Notes: generated by a model from the letters alone, not told the origin. 47,149 nucleotides of DNA from an uncultured Hyphomonadaceae bacterium (GCA_938011445.1 CALLUH010000216.1:1-47149); one strand, 5' to 3'. Shown: positions 24,739-33,519, numbered from the stretch's first letter. Program-made: numbers and translations.

Positions 24739-27201
24739 TTAGGCGACCATGGGCTGATCCAGCAGAATGTCGGTTGTCTTGACATCGCCGCTCGCTTGCA
24801 AAGGCAGCATGCAATGGACTTGCGTGCCCTCTCCCAGGGTCGATTTGAGTTTCACCGTACCGCCATGCAATTCGACAAAGTGTTTGACGAGGGCAAGGCC
24901 GAGGCCTGCGCCGCGATGATCGCTTGAGCTAAAGCTGTCAAAGGTTGCCACTTGCTTGTCGGCTTCTATGCCGCGGCCATTGTCGCGCACGATGATGCAG
25001 GCTTGGGCGCCAACGCGCTGGGCGGAAACGACAATTTCGCCGCCCTCATCGGTAAAGCGCATGGCATTGGAGAACAGGTTGAACAGGACTTGCCGGATGC
25101 GACGTTCATCAGCTTTGACGATGCCCAGATCGCCGGACAGTTCGGCGCGCACCGTGATCTGGGTGTCTTCAGCCTTGGACACCACCATTTCGACGGAGTC
25201 TTCGATCACCGCTTCAAGGTCAAACTCGGACAGATCAAGATCAATACCGCCCGCCTCGATCATTGCGAGATCAAGGATATTCTCGATCAATTTTGACAAA
25301 TGGTCAGATGCCGACAAGATGGAGCGTACAAAATCAAGCTGGCGGTCTGACAGGGTGTCATTACGCTGGCTTTCGAGAAACTCCGCATAGCCGAGAATGG
25401 TCGTTAGCGGTGAGCGCAGCTGATAGGAGACGTTCTGGACAAATTCGGTCTTCAGGCGGTCCGCAGCGGCGTGGGCTTCAGCACGTTCGCGCAAGGCACG
25501 CTCGACACTGCGCGTCGCGGTGACATCGGCAAAGGCGATCAAAGTGTTGCCGTCAGGCAGAGGATGGGTGAGATAGGTCAGTGTGGTGATCTTCTCGTCA
25601 TCTTCAACCAGACGCATTTCGCCCTTCGTTTCGGTGCGCGCTTCGGGGCTGATGTCAGTGACATGCCCTTTGATGGCGCTCCAGACGGCGCGGTCATAGA
25701 AAAGCGGGATGCATTTGTCCACGATTGCGTCATAATCCGGACCGTCCCGGAGATCTTCCTCTTCAAGTTTCCAAAGTGTACGGAACGCCTTGTTGGACAA
25801 TCTCAAGCGACCATCGCCGCCAAACACGGCGCAGGCTTCATGCAGATTGTCGAGGGTCGCCGCCTGCGTATTGATCAAAGCATTATAACGGGTTTGCAGG
25901 CTCAGCTCGCCGGTAATGTCCCGGAACAGGAGCAATAGTCCGCCAAGCGGGTGGCGTTGGCGTGTGATTGACAGGGTTTTCCCATCAGTGAGCGACCAGG
26001 TGTCCTCTGCGATGCCGGAAATGTCGAGATAGTGTGCCAGCTCATCGGCGCGCCATGCGGGATAGTCCGTCCGCGATGGCAGTTTGCCGCGTTCGCGCAG
26101 CCGGTCCAGCAATTGGCCATGAGCCGGTTTTTCGAGCAGAAATCCTTCATCGAGATCCCAAATCTCGGCAAAAGCGCGATTGTGGAACATGAGCCGGCGA
26201 TCTGGGCCAAAAATAGCCACCGCATCGGTGACATGGTTCAGCGTCTCACCATGAGCCTGAACGTGGCGGTCAAGTTCTGCCCGGGCCGCTTCCTGTTCGG
26301 TGACATCAAAGGCCATGGCCCCGGCTCCGCCTGATAGCGGGAAGCTGAGCACGCGCATAGCGCGGCGCTCTTTATTGATCGCGATAGACCGGGTTTCATC
26401 TATATCGCGGCCCTGATTGATGGTGATCTTCATTTGCTCATTGGCTTTTTCATCGAGCATAAGTTGGCGCTCAAGGGCGGTGTCGAGCGTTGGCGCTTCG
26501 ACGGCATCGAGATAAGCCTGATTGGCCCATTGCAATTTACCCATGCCGGAGACACGCCAGGCGGGAAATGGTGACTTGCGCAGCATTTCAAGGAAAGCGG
26601 TGGGATCACTGGCGATGACCTGACGTGCTTCTTCAAGGCGACCACGGGCAGCGCTTTCTTCGATGCCGCGCGTTGTGGCGTCGGTAATCCAGACAACGGC
26701 GCGGGCGCCTGCCGTGCGGCCGTCCGCGTCCAGATGCGCTTCGCCGGGGCCAATAATTTTCAAGGAAAAAGCAGTTCCGTCCTGACGCAATTCTTTCAGC
26801 CGATGACGCAGAGTGGTGTCCTGCTTGACGCTGTCGCGCGCTTCGAGGTCGGCGAGCCCTTCAATGATGCGCACGGCTGGGTCGACCGAAATGGCCTCAT
26901 CGGTATATTTGAGCAGGCCTGCAAGCGCCGCGGGCGATCCATAAAGCCGGGGCGGGGTTATATCATCGCCGTCATTTTCAAGCGCATCGCCTTCCCAGAC
27001 CAGAATAACGCCCGGATGAGCCCCGAATACGCTGTCAGCGCGGGCCAATTGTTCATCAAGCTGGCTGGCGCGTTCGCGGAATTTCTTGGCCGCGCCGCGC
27101 GCACCATCGGAGATGCGTAAGGCCCATAACAAAGAAGCCAAGGACAAGGCCGCCGTGCCAAGTGCGAGGATAAACGGAACCTGATCGCCAGATAGGGTCA
27201 T
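24739..27201 (-). CDS. divL: DivL-type cell-cycle pseudo-histidine kinase
   Basis: An 820-residue protein: one N-terminal membrane segment (about 8-29), PAS-like regions at about 50-165, 200-300, 315-430 and 440-560, a dimerisation domain and an ATPase domain. The H-box reads VQNVSYQLRSPLTTILGY: Tyr593 replaces the phospho-accepting histidine. That substitution, with this domain plan, is the mark of DivL, which in Caulobacter binds DivK and controls the CckA-CtrA relay. The ATP site is kept: N box NLFSNAMRFT, G1 RDNGRGI, G2 GAGLGLALVK. GGGAG precedes the ATG. A CtrA-type box lies 78 bases upstream. The tyrosine codon (TAT) is at 25423-25425. Confidence 0.93.
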   Translation of the reverse strand: MTLSGDQVPFILALGTAALSLASLLWALRISDGARGAAKKFRERASQLDEQLARADSVFGAHPGVILVWEGDALENDGDDITPPRLYGSPAALAGLLKYTDEAISVDPAVRIIEGLADLEARDSVKQDTTLRHRLKELRQDGTAFSLKIIGPGEAHLDADGRTAGARAVVWITDATTRGIEESAARGRLEEARQVIASDPTAFLEMLRKSPFPAWRVSGMGKLQWANQAYLDAVEAPTLDTALERQLMLDEKANEQMKITINQGRDIDETRSIAINKERRAMRVLSFPLSGGAGAMAFDVTEQEAARAELDRHVQAHGETLNHVTDAVAIFGPDRRLMFHNRAFAEIWDLDEGFLLEKPAHGQLLDRLRERGKLPSRTDYPAWRADELAHYLDISGIAEDTWSLTDGKTLSITRQRHPLGGLLLLFRDITGELSLQTRYNALINTQAATLDNLHEACAVFGGDGRLRLSNKAFRTLWKLEEEDLRDGPDYDAIVDKCIPLFYDRAVWSAIKGHVTDISPEARTETKGEMRLVEDDEKITTLTYLTHPLPDGNTLIAFADVTATRSVERALRERAEAHAAADRLKTEFVQNVSYQLRSPLTTILGYAEFLESQRNDTLSDRQLDFVRSILSASDHLSKLIENILDLAMIEAGGIDLDLSEFDLEAVIEDSVEMVVSKAEDTQITVRAELSGDLGIVKADERRIRQVLFNLFSNAMRFTDEGGEIVVSAQRVGAQACIIVRDNGRGIEADKQVATFDSFSSSDHRGAGLGLALVKHFVELHGGTVKLKSTLGEGTQVHCMLPLQASGDVKTTDILLDQPMVA

Positions 27202-27278
27202 TTTCTACTACTCCCGGGTCGAGCACTTCGCTTGACCAATATACACTCCATAATGGTTAATGATTTGGGCTGATTGCG

Positions 27279-27293
27279 TTAATCCGAGGTTAA
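27279..27293. promoter_or_regulatory. CtrA-type box TTAA-N7-TTAA upstream of divL
   Basis: TTAATCCGAGGTTAA is an exact match to the CtrA full-site consensus TTAA-N7-TTAA. It lies 78 bases before the divL start, in the 98-base gap after the cytochrome gene. A further TTAA at 27300-27303 is spaced 6, not 7, bases from the second half-site, and TTAA also occurs at 27257-27260. Control of divL by CtrA would close a loop, since DivL acts on CtrA through CckA. Binding is inferred. Confidence 0.6.
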
Positions 27294-27299
27294 CGCGGC

Positions 27300-28355
27300 T
27301 TAATCATTTGGCAGTTGGCTGATCCATTGGTTGATGAGGGTGACTCCGTTTTCGTCAATGAGGCGGCGTCCAAGTTCCGGCATTGCGACGCCGGCTTCAG
27401 CCGAAGCCATGCGGAAAGACAGGATGGACCGGTCGGGCGCGCCCGGCGCTATTATGCGGTTTAGCTGACCTGCGCCCCGTCCGGCGGCGGTTGGGTGTTT
27501 GCCGATGCCAAGCTTTACAAGTTCGTCTTCATCCCAGCCGAGCCAGAGGCCGGAATTGGACGCGGCACCATCTGATTTATGGCAATGAGCGCAATTGATG
27601 TCGAGATAGGCGCGCGCTCTGGCGTCGAGGGATGCCTGACCGGCAGCGATAGACGGGATCTGAGCAAAGGCCTCCGGCGCGCCGGAAAGAAGACCCGCTT
27701 CGGTCCAGGCTGCGATCTGATCGGACCCCAGATTGCGAGCCTTGGGGCCAATCGGCGTAATGGCGTTGCCGGATTGATGGCATGTCTTACACTGGTTCTG
27801 GTTTGGCACAGCATATTGAAAAGCCAGAGCCTGCCCCGCCGGAGTGGTGATTTCAATGTCGCGTTTGGCACCGATCGGGGCATAACGGGCTTCGGTGTGA
27901 TCTTCGTTCCAGACATAGGGATAGCCGACCCAGCCTGCTGATTTGTGAATGAGCAGGCGTGTCTCGATGCGTCCTGTTTCGGCATATTCGAAGCTTTTGA
28001 CCAGAACCGAGCCGACCGGAAGCGATAGGACACCGGTTTGGGAATATTGCGCGCGGACGCCCTCTGGAACAAAAACGAGCCGTTTTTTGGAAGCGTGATC
28101 GGAGAATAGCGGATTGATAAGATCATAAGCGCGCACGCGGGCGGCCGGCTTTGTGGCGGCGATGTCGGTAAACAGCCCATAATCGGCGAGCATGGGTGCG
28201 GGGGCATCGGCCAGAATGACGGACAGGTCCGGTTTCGCCCCCTGTGCTGGCCCGGCACACGCGCCCAGGCCGAGCAAGCAGACCAGACCAAGCGCACTGA
28301 CCTGCCAGGGCAGGTCAGTCAGCCAAGCCAATATATGCCTAAGGTTTAACATCAT
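27300..28355 (-). CDS. Dihaem c-type cytochrome lipoprotein (HNE_0200/SO_2930 family)
   Basis: A 351-residue exported protein with a lipoprotein-like signal ending GLGACAG (Cys33). Two haem c motifs are present: CKTCH (Cys189, Cys192, His193) and CAHCH (Cys255, Cys258, His259). Segments PLFSDHASKKRLVFVPEG and RLLIHKSAGWVGYPYVWNED are typical of the family of uncharacterised dihaem proteins first named from Hyphomonas and Shewanella. It starts 17 bases inside the end of the beta-helix gene, the partner that this family is known to accompany. It is likely periplasmic or outer-membrane bound. The electron donor or acceptor is unknown. Confidence 0.88.
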   Translation of the reverse strand: MMLNLRHILAWLTDLPWQVSALGLVCLLGLGACAGPAQGAKPDLSVILADAPAPMLADYGLFTDIAATKPAARVRAYDLINPLFSDHASKKRLVFVPEGVRAQYSQTGVLSLPVGSVLVKSFEYAETGRIETRLLIHKSAGWVGYPYVWNEDHTEARYAPIGAKRDIEITTPAGQALAFQYAVPNQNQCKTCHQSGNAITPIGPKARNLGSDQIAAWTEAGLLSGAPEAFAQIPSIAAGQASLDARARAYLDINCAHCHKSDGAASNSGLWLGWDEDELVKLGIGKHPTAAGRGAGQLNRIIAPGAPDRSILSFRMASAEAGVAMPELGRRLIDENGVTLINQWISQLPND

Positions 28356-29637
28356 GAGCGATCAAGATAGGCCCCGGTTCTTTTACCGGCGTCGCTTGAG
28401 GCCGCGTGGTCGAGGGTGATATGGCCGCCGGATCAAGCGGATAGCTGCCAAGGCCCAGACTGACAAAACCAATCTCTTCAGGCTCGGCGATTACCAGATT
28501 GACCTCCTGAGCGACGGTATCCCCCCAGCCCTGAACACCATCCCAGACAATTTCGGGCAAGCGGCCACCGAGCGGCGTCGCCAAATCTGCAAGCACGCTT
28601 TGGGGGTCGTCACCGCCACCGGAATAGTCATTGTCGCGTATCACCACATTGCGCGGCAAGGGATTATAGCGCTCGTCTGCGAACGGATCCTGATAAGCCA
28701 CCAGAAGGATATTGGCGGTGCGATTGTCGGAGAAACTGTTTTCAAAGACGTGAACGTTCTCATTGGCCAGCACCATCACCCCGCTGCCCGATGGCACTGA
28801 GCCGACAATATTGCCCGGCGGTGCGAAATTGTCGGTATTGTTCTGATCAATAATATTGCGGAAGACACGCGTTGAATGTCCACCAATTTGCGGCAAATCG
28901 GGCAGATCAAAGACCAGAATACCGCCCGTATTGTGTCGCGCTGTATTGCCGAAAACGTCTGCGCCAATCGAATTTTCGATCTCGATACCTGCGACATTAT
29001 ATTCGACCAGCGAATTGCGCACAATAATATTGCTGGACTGGCCGACATAAATGCCAGCATCCGATGCCCCCTTGACCGTAACATATTCGATCAACACATC
29101 GGTGCTTTCAACAGGATAGACGCCATAGGCCCCATTGGTTGATAGCGGGCCACCTGTCCATTCGATTGTCAGGTCGCGATAGGTGATACGATCTGCCCCT
29201 TTGGATTTGATGCCGTCGCCCGCAGTGTCCTGCATGGTGAAATCGCCAAGAACCACATTGTCGGACGTGACCAGCAAGCCTTCACCCGACCCTTCCTGCC
29301 CTTTGAAGCTTAGCACCGTCCGGCCTTCACCCGAGCCCAGAAGTTTGACACCATCGACATCCAGTGACAGACCGTCGGTGAGGTTAAACAGCCCTTCGGG
29401 CATAATGATTGTGTCCCCCTCATCGGCTGTTATCAGGGCCGTTTGCAGGTTTTCAACGAACTTTTCGTCTGCAGCGAGGGAGATGATGCGGCTGCCATCG
29501 CGTTCGGAGACAATGATCTCCCCAATGGAGTCGGTTTCTTCCTGGGCAAGCTGCGGCGGTGCTTCGGTTTCTGTTCTGCTACAGGCTGCCAGCAAGACAC
29601 TTGCGCTCATGACGAAAAGCAATTTTTTGACTGTCAT
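28339..29637 (-). CDS. Parallel beta-helix repeat lipoprotein
   Basis: A 432-residue lipoprotein; start at the ATG 29637 with AGGGA before it, signal ending LLAACSR (Cys19). After a short lead the protein is a chain of about 20-25-residue beta-helix turns from about residue 60 to 330, with repeated patterns such as NVVLGDFTMQDTAGDGI, DAGIYVGQSSNIIVRNS, VAGIEIENS and NTGGILVFD. Such right-handed helices bind or cleave polysaccharides in other families, but no catalytic set is evident. It overlaps the dihaem cytochrome gene by 17 bases; the two families are known to occur as pairs. The chvG gene ends 89 bases upstream. Confidence 0.88.
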   Translation of the reverse strand: MTVKKLLFVMSASVLLAACSRTETEAPPQLAQEETDSIGEIIVSERDGSRIISLAADEKFVENLQTALITADEGDTIIMPEGLFNLTDGLSLDVDGVKLLGSGEGRTVLSFKGQEGSGEGLLVTSDNVVLGDFTMQDTAGDGIKSKGADRITYRDLTIEWTGGPLSTNGAYGVYPVESTDVLIEYVTVKGASDAGIYVGQSSNIIVRNSLVEYNVAGIEIENSIGADVFGNTARHNTGGILVFDLPDLPQIGGHSTRVFRNIIDQNNTDNFAPPGNIVGSVPSGSGVMVLANENVHVFENSFSDNRTANILLVAYQDPFADERYNPLPRNVVIRDNDYSGGGDDPQSVLADLATPLGGRLPEIVWDGVQGWGDTVAQEVNLVIAEPEEIGFVSLGLGSYPLDPAAISPSTTRPQATPVKEPGPILIAHDVKP

Positions 29638-29726
29638 AGCCGATCCCTCAAAGTCGTTTTCGGCAGTCTTATCTGCCCAATTTGTCTTGGCAAGGCTTGA
29701 GGTTGAACATCGTCCCGATCGTGCGG

Positions 29727-31331
29727 TCACTCAGCCGGCAAGTCGATAATGAAGCGGGCGCCGCCTTCGGGCCGCGTCTGGGCCTCGACCCTGCCCAGAT
29801 GAGTGTCGACAATCTGTTTAACAATAGAGAGGCCAAGGCCCGAATTATTGCCAAAATCGGAGCCTTTGGGCCGATCCGTGTAGAAGCGCTCGAAAATCGC
29901 GGTAAGCTTATCTTCGGGGATGCCCGGTCCGTCATCATCAACAATCAGGCGCGCTGTGGTCTGGGCACCAATTGCAACTTGATGCAGGCTAACCCGCACT
30001 TCGCCATCTGGGGGGGAAAACGAGCGGGCATTGTCGATCAGGTTGCGGATCACTTGACCAAGCGGGCCATCACGGCCACGCACCAGCAGGCCGCCGCCCA
30101 TGGTCTGATCGGAAAATACCACGCGGACACTGGGCGCTTCATGCCCGTCATAAGTGCTTACAATGCCGCCAGCAAAACGCGCAATATCGAGCATAGCGTT
30201 CGGGCTGCGGGTCATTTCAGCCTCAAGGCGGGATGCATTGGAAATATCGGTAATCAGCCGGTCGAGGCGCTGGACATCCTTGGCAATGACTTTGCGCAGT
30301 TTTTCGGTGGCTTTGGGGTCGTGCTTGACCATTTCAGAGGTTTCAACCGCCGACCGGATCGAGGTTAGCGGGTTTTTCAATTCATGGGCGACATCGGCGG
30401 CAAACTGCTCATTGGCTGTAATCCGGTCGAGCAGCGTACCTGTCATGGCATCAACAGACTGGGCGAGATAGCCAATTTCATCCTTGCGTTTGGTGATTTG
30501 GGGTAGATCGAGGCGTTCGGAGCGGCCTGTGCGCACGCGGTCGGCGGCGATTGCGAGCCGGCGCAGGGGACGGGCAATGCCAAGGGTCAGCAGAGCCGAG
30601 GTAACGAGCGCGACAAGCATAGCAACACCGACGAAGGGGATGAGCGCGGTGCGTTCGGCCCTGACGATTTCTTCAACATCGCTGGCCTCAAGGGTTAAGA
30701 CGCCCACCACAGCGGAGACGCGCTGGATCGGAACAGACACGGAGATAACCCGTTGGCCTCTATCGGAGAAGCGCTGGCTGGCTGCTTCGGCTCCGGTCAG
30801 CGCGGCTTGAAATTCTTCCTCAAAAGTTTGCGTGCGCACCGCGTCGCCGCCCCTATTCGGCACAAGCGCCGAGAAAACGCCCTCAGTGGTTCCCGAAAGC
30901 CCCGCCACCCAGCGCTGAACGGCGCTTGGTTCACGCAGAGGCGGCAAGGCAGAGACATCCACGCGCTCGGACAGAAATACGCTGTCGGCAATTACCTCAC
31001 CATCGCGCAAAGACACGCGGGCACGCACGGTAATCGGCAAAGCAAGCGAGCGGATCGTGTCTCGTGCCAGATCAATATCGAGTGCCGGTTCCGGCTGGCC
31101 TATTGTTGCCCCTTCGCCCAGCAGATTGGTGAAAATCTCGGCCTGACCGATCAGATCCTGCTTTTTCGAGACAACCAGGCCGGCGCGCATCTCGTTGAGC
31201 ACCATGGCGCCCGCGATCAAAACGGCCAATCCTGCCATATTCGACGCCAGAATCAGCCGCGCAATCCGCGAGCCGAACATGCCCGCAGCGCGGCGGCGTA
31301 ATTTTGCATTGGGACGGGGGAGACGGGCCAT
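29727..31331 (-). CDS. chvG: ChvG/ExoS-type sensor histidine kinase
   Basis: A 534-residue sensor. A membrane segment at about 25-45, a periplasmic sensor of the ChvG type (about 50-225, beginning NEMRAGLVVSKKQDLIGQAEI), a second membrane segment at about 229-252, HAMP, then the H-box FAADVAHELKNPLTSIRSAVE with His316 and the ATPase domain (NLIDNARSFSP, DDDGPGIPED, NSGLGLSIVKQI). ChvG senses envelope or acid stress in host-associated and free-living alphaproteobacteria and signals to ChvI. The usual neighbour chvI, and hprK, are absent; upstream is a cyclophilin gene 30 bases away on the same strand. Confidence 0.9.
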   Translation of the reverse strand: MARLPRPNAKLRRRAAGMFGSRIARLILASNMAGLAVLIAGAMVLNEMRAGLVVSKKQDLIGQAEIFTNLLGEGATIGQPEPALDIDLARDTIRSLALPITVRARVSLRDGEVIADSVFLSERVDVSALPPLREPSAVQRWVAGLSGTTEGVFSALVPNRGGDAVRTQTFEEEFQAALTGAEAASQRFSDRGQRVISVSVPIQRVSAVVGVLTLEASDVEEIVRAERTALIPFVGVAMLVALVTSALLTLGIARPLRRLAIAADRVRTGRSERLDLPQITKRKDEIGYLAQSVDAMTGTLLDRITANEQFAADVAHELKNPLTSIRSAVETSEMVKHDPKATEKLRKVIAKDVQRLDRLITDISNASRLEAEMTRSPNAMLDIARFAGGIVSTYDGHEAPSVRVVFSDQTMGGGLLVRGRDGPLGQVIRNLIDNARSFSPPDGEVRVSLHQVAIGAQTTARLIVDDDGPGIPEDKLTAIFERFYTDRPKGSDFGNNSGLGLSIVKQIVDTHLGRVEAQTRPEGGARFIIDLPAE

Positions 31332-31361
31332 AAGGAGAGCTTACCCCGCCTCACGCAAAGC

Positions 31362-31826
31362 TCAAATGTCCGCAGCGACTTTCATCGAGACAATGGAGTC
31401 CGGCTTGCGGACAGGCTCGCCGCGCTTGAGTTGGTCAATATTATCCATGCCTTCGATCACCTGGCCCCAAACCGTATATTGTTCATCCAGAAAGCCAGAC
31501 GGTTCAAAACAGATAAAAAACTGCGAATTGGCCGAATCCGGATTGTTCGTCCGCGCCATCGAACAGGTACCGCGCAGATGGGGCTCTTCGTTAAATTCCT
31601 GTTCCAGATCTGGCTTGTCGGAGCTGCCCATGCCTGTGCCATCAGGGCAACCGCATTGCGCCATAAAGCCATCAACCACGCGGTGGAACACGACGCCATC
31701 ATAAAAGCCTTCGCGCGCAAGCTCCTTGATACGGGCGACATGATTGGGCGCAAGGTCGGGCTTTAGCTCAATCTTCACCTCGCCTTTGGTGGTCTCAAGG
31801 ATCAGCGTGTTTTCAGGATCGGCCAT
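31362..31826 (-). CDS. Peptidyl-prolyl cis-trans isomerase, cyclophilin type
   Basis: A 154-residue cyclophilin without a signal peptide, so cytoplasmic (PpiB-like). Signature: YDGVVFHRVVDGFMAQCG with the catalytic arginine region, GTCSMARTNNPDSANSQFFI (the conserved M-A-R/N-S-Q-F-F-I core), and EQYTVWGQVIEGMDNID with the conserved tryptophan position. A cysteine-rich GCPDGTG loop replaces the commoner GDPTGTG. It is on the same strand as chvG, 30 bases upstream of it, and could share its promoter. Confidence 0.94.
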   Translation of the reverse strand: MADPENTLILETTKGEVKIELKPDLAPNHVARIKELAREGFYDGVVFHRVVDGFMAQCGCPDGTGMGSSDKPDLEQEFNEEPHLRGTCSMARTNNPDSANSQFFICFEPSGFLDEQYTVWGQVIEGMDNIDQLKRGEPVRKPDSIVSMKVAADI

Positions 31827-31919
31827 GAAAGTCTCTTTCCGTGTGGGGGACTATTACTGGCGCGGCCCTAGCCGATATTCACATCAGGAGCAAGACGCAG
31901 CCAGCGCTCCTTTACCCGA

Positions 31920-32810
31920 TCAGAGCCCGTCAATCCGGACCCCGCGCGCCTCCAGCACGCTGCGCATTTCCCAATAGGCAAGCGGGGTGCGCATCAGCGG
32001 AATACGCGGATAAAGATGGTGGACGACATGATATTGCATGCCCATGGTGAGGATATTGCCAAGCTTTGAGCGCCATGCGCGAGTGTCGTGATACCGCCCC
32101 TGCCGCTTGAACGGATGATGCGGCGCCCAGCTGAGATAGAACTGGATATAGGTCAGGCCGATATGCTGGGGCAGCCACCATAAAAGCGCCGCCTCAAGCG
32201 CAAACCCGCTCCACGCCATGCCAATCAGAAAGCCGTAAAATCCAATCTGATAGACAATGCCGATGACAAGGGCGCGCTCTGATTGGGGCGTCTTCATCTC
32301 CTGCATCAATTCTCCATAGCGGTTAAACCCTGCAGTCGCGCCCGGTTGGCGATTGAGAAAACTCTTCCAGATCGCCGCCCAAGCGCTCGGCGCATGATTG
32401 GAATAGTCAGGGTCTTTGTCAGGGTGATTGGCGTGCTTGTGATGCTCCATATGGGTCAGCTTTGCGACACCATAGGACAAGTTCAACGGAATGGTAGAGA
32501 CATGGCCAACAAGTTCATTAAGCCAGCGCCATTTTGTGCCGGGCCGCGCGATAATATCGTGCTGGGCTTCATGGCTTGGCAGATAGCAAAGCATGATATT
32601 GAGCGTTGCAATGACAAAACCGAGCCAGAGCGGAACCGGCCCGAAAATCACCAATGGCCAGAGCGCAAGCCAGCAGGCCAGATTGGCAAAACACCAGACC
32701 ACCGAGCCCCACGGAAAATGCCCCATATGGCGCGCAGCAATCTCGCGTTCACGCGCAAGCAGATCGGCCTCGGACAATTCGGCTTCTCGAAGGGCAGCTA
32801 TTTCTGCCAT
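31920..32810 (-). CDS. Membrane fatty-acid desaturase/carotene hydroxylase-like protein
   Basis: A 296-residue di-iron membrane enzyme from the ATG at 32810. Histidine boxes: HEAQH (His80, His84), HMEHHKHAN (His120, 123, 124) with DKDPDYSNHA following, and HVVHHLYPRIP (His261, 264, 265). Four hydrophobic segments separate them (about 33-60, 65-78, 195-215, 218-235). The DPDY and HHLYPxxP patterns are closer to carotenoid hydroxylase/ketolase-like members than to acyl-lipid desaturases, but no other carotenoid gene is present. Its start overlaps the end of a 68-residue membrane protein by 13 bases. Confidence 0.86.
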   Translation of the reverse strand: MAEIAALREAELSEADLLAREREIAARHMGHFPWGSVVWCFANLACWLALWPLVIFGPVPLWLGFVIATLNIMLCYLPSHEAQHDIIARPGTKWRWLNELVGHVSTIPLNLSYGVAKLTHMEHHKHANHPDKDPDYSNHAPSAWAAIWKSFLNRQPGATAGFNRYGELMQEMKTPQSERALVIGIVYQIGFYGFLIGMAWSGFALEAALLWWLPQHIGLTYIQFYLSWAPHHPFKRQGRYHDTRAWRSKLGNILTMGMQYHVVHHLYPRIPLMRTPLAYWEMRSVLEARGVRIDGL

Positions 32811-33004
32811 ATCCAGCTCCCCCTCACCTGCGCCATCAATCCAAGCCCGCCACCAATTGCAAATGCGACCAGCCACGCCGACAGGCCAAACGGCAAAGCC
32901 ATATCGAACCCCACGATCAGCTCATGGATCAGCGGCACCATAAAGCCAAACCCGAACACAAGCGGGCCGAATTTGAAAATAAGCTCAATCAGTTTGATCA
33001 GCAT
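32798..33004 (-). CDS. 68-residue membrane protein preceding the desaturase
   Basis: A short protein with two hydrophobic segments (about residues 10-29 and 36-56, LVFGFGFMVPLIHELIV and LSAWLVAFAIGGGLGLM), starting at MLIKLIELIF (33004) rather than the longer upstream frame. It has GGAG just before its ATG and ends GSWIWQK 13 bases inside the desaturase gene, so the pair is translationally coupled. Function unknown; a membrane helper of the di-iron enzyme is a guess. Confidence 0.7.
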   Translation of the reverse strand: MLIKLIELIFKFGPLVFGFGFMVPLIHELIVGFDMALPFGLSAWLVAFAIGGGLGLMAQVRGSWIWQK

Positions 33005-33087
33005 TGGGCGCTCCTGACCAAAACATGACACAGGCGTCACATTTTTTCAAGAGAAGAGGCTTTGGGCCAGATATGAGCGGCAAAGCC

Positions 33088-33519
33088 TTATGAGGCGGCG
33101 CGTTTGATGATCATCTGCTGGCACGTTGCGACACTGCGCACCCTTCCGTCTGGCGAAGACAGCGTTCCGTCGATTGTCATCAGGCGGCGGCTGCGCGAGA
33201 CAAGTCTGGCTTCAATGATCACATCCTCATTGCGCGACAGGCTGACAAAACTGACATTGAGGCTCAGCGTGCGGACGGCCTCATCATCGGCGAGGACACT
33301 CATCGCGACAAAAGCAAAAGTCTGGTCGAAAAGCGCTGCCATATAGCCGCCAAACATGCTGTCATCCGGGTGAAGCAATTCGGGCTGGAGCCGCCAGCGT
33401 TTTTTCACCCAGCCTTCGCGCCAATCGTCAAGCAGGCCGAGCTTTAATGTCTCGACAAGTGGCGGGGGCTGGTGAGTGCCCATCTTCATTTTCTCAAGCA
33501 GATCGGTTGCCCATGTCAT
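33088..33519 (-). CDS. PaaI-family acyl-CoA thioesterase
   Basis: A 143-residue hot-dog-fold protein. The central helix reads GGYMAALFDQTFAFVAM, where the PaaI group has G-G-x-x-A-x-x-x-D; strands with LSLNVSFVSLSRNEDVIIEARLV and RSVATCQQMI follow. The hot-dog members hydrolyse acyl-CoA thioesters; the acyl group is unknown. GGAGG lies before the ATG. It is divergent from a TetR gene 70 bases away, which probably regulates it. Confidence 0.87.
   Translation of the reverse strand: MTWATDLLEKMKMGTHQPPPLVETLKLGLLDDWREGWVKKRWRLQPELLHPDDSMFGGYMAALFDQTFAFVAMSVLADDEAVRTLSLNVSFVSLSRNEDVIIEARLVSRSRRLMTIDGTLSSPDGRVRSVATCQQMIIKRAAS

Noticed and set aside
27290-27303. Second possible CtrA site, TTAA-N6-TTAA
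   Set aside because: Spacing is 6, not 7, and the right half includes the stop codon of the cytochrome gene.
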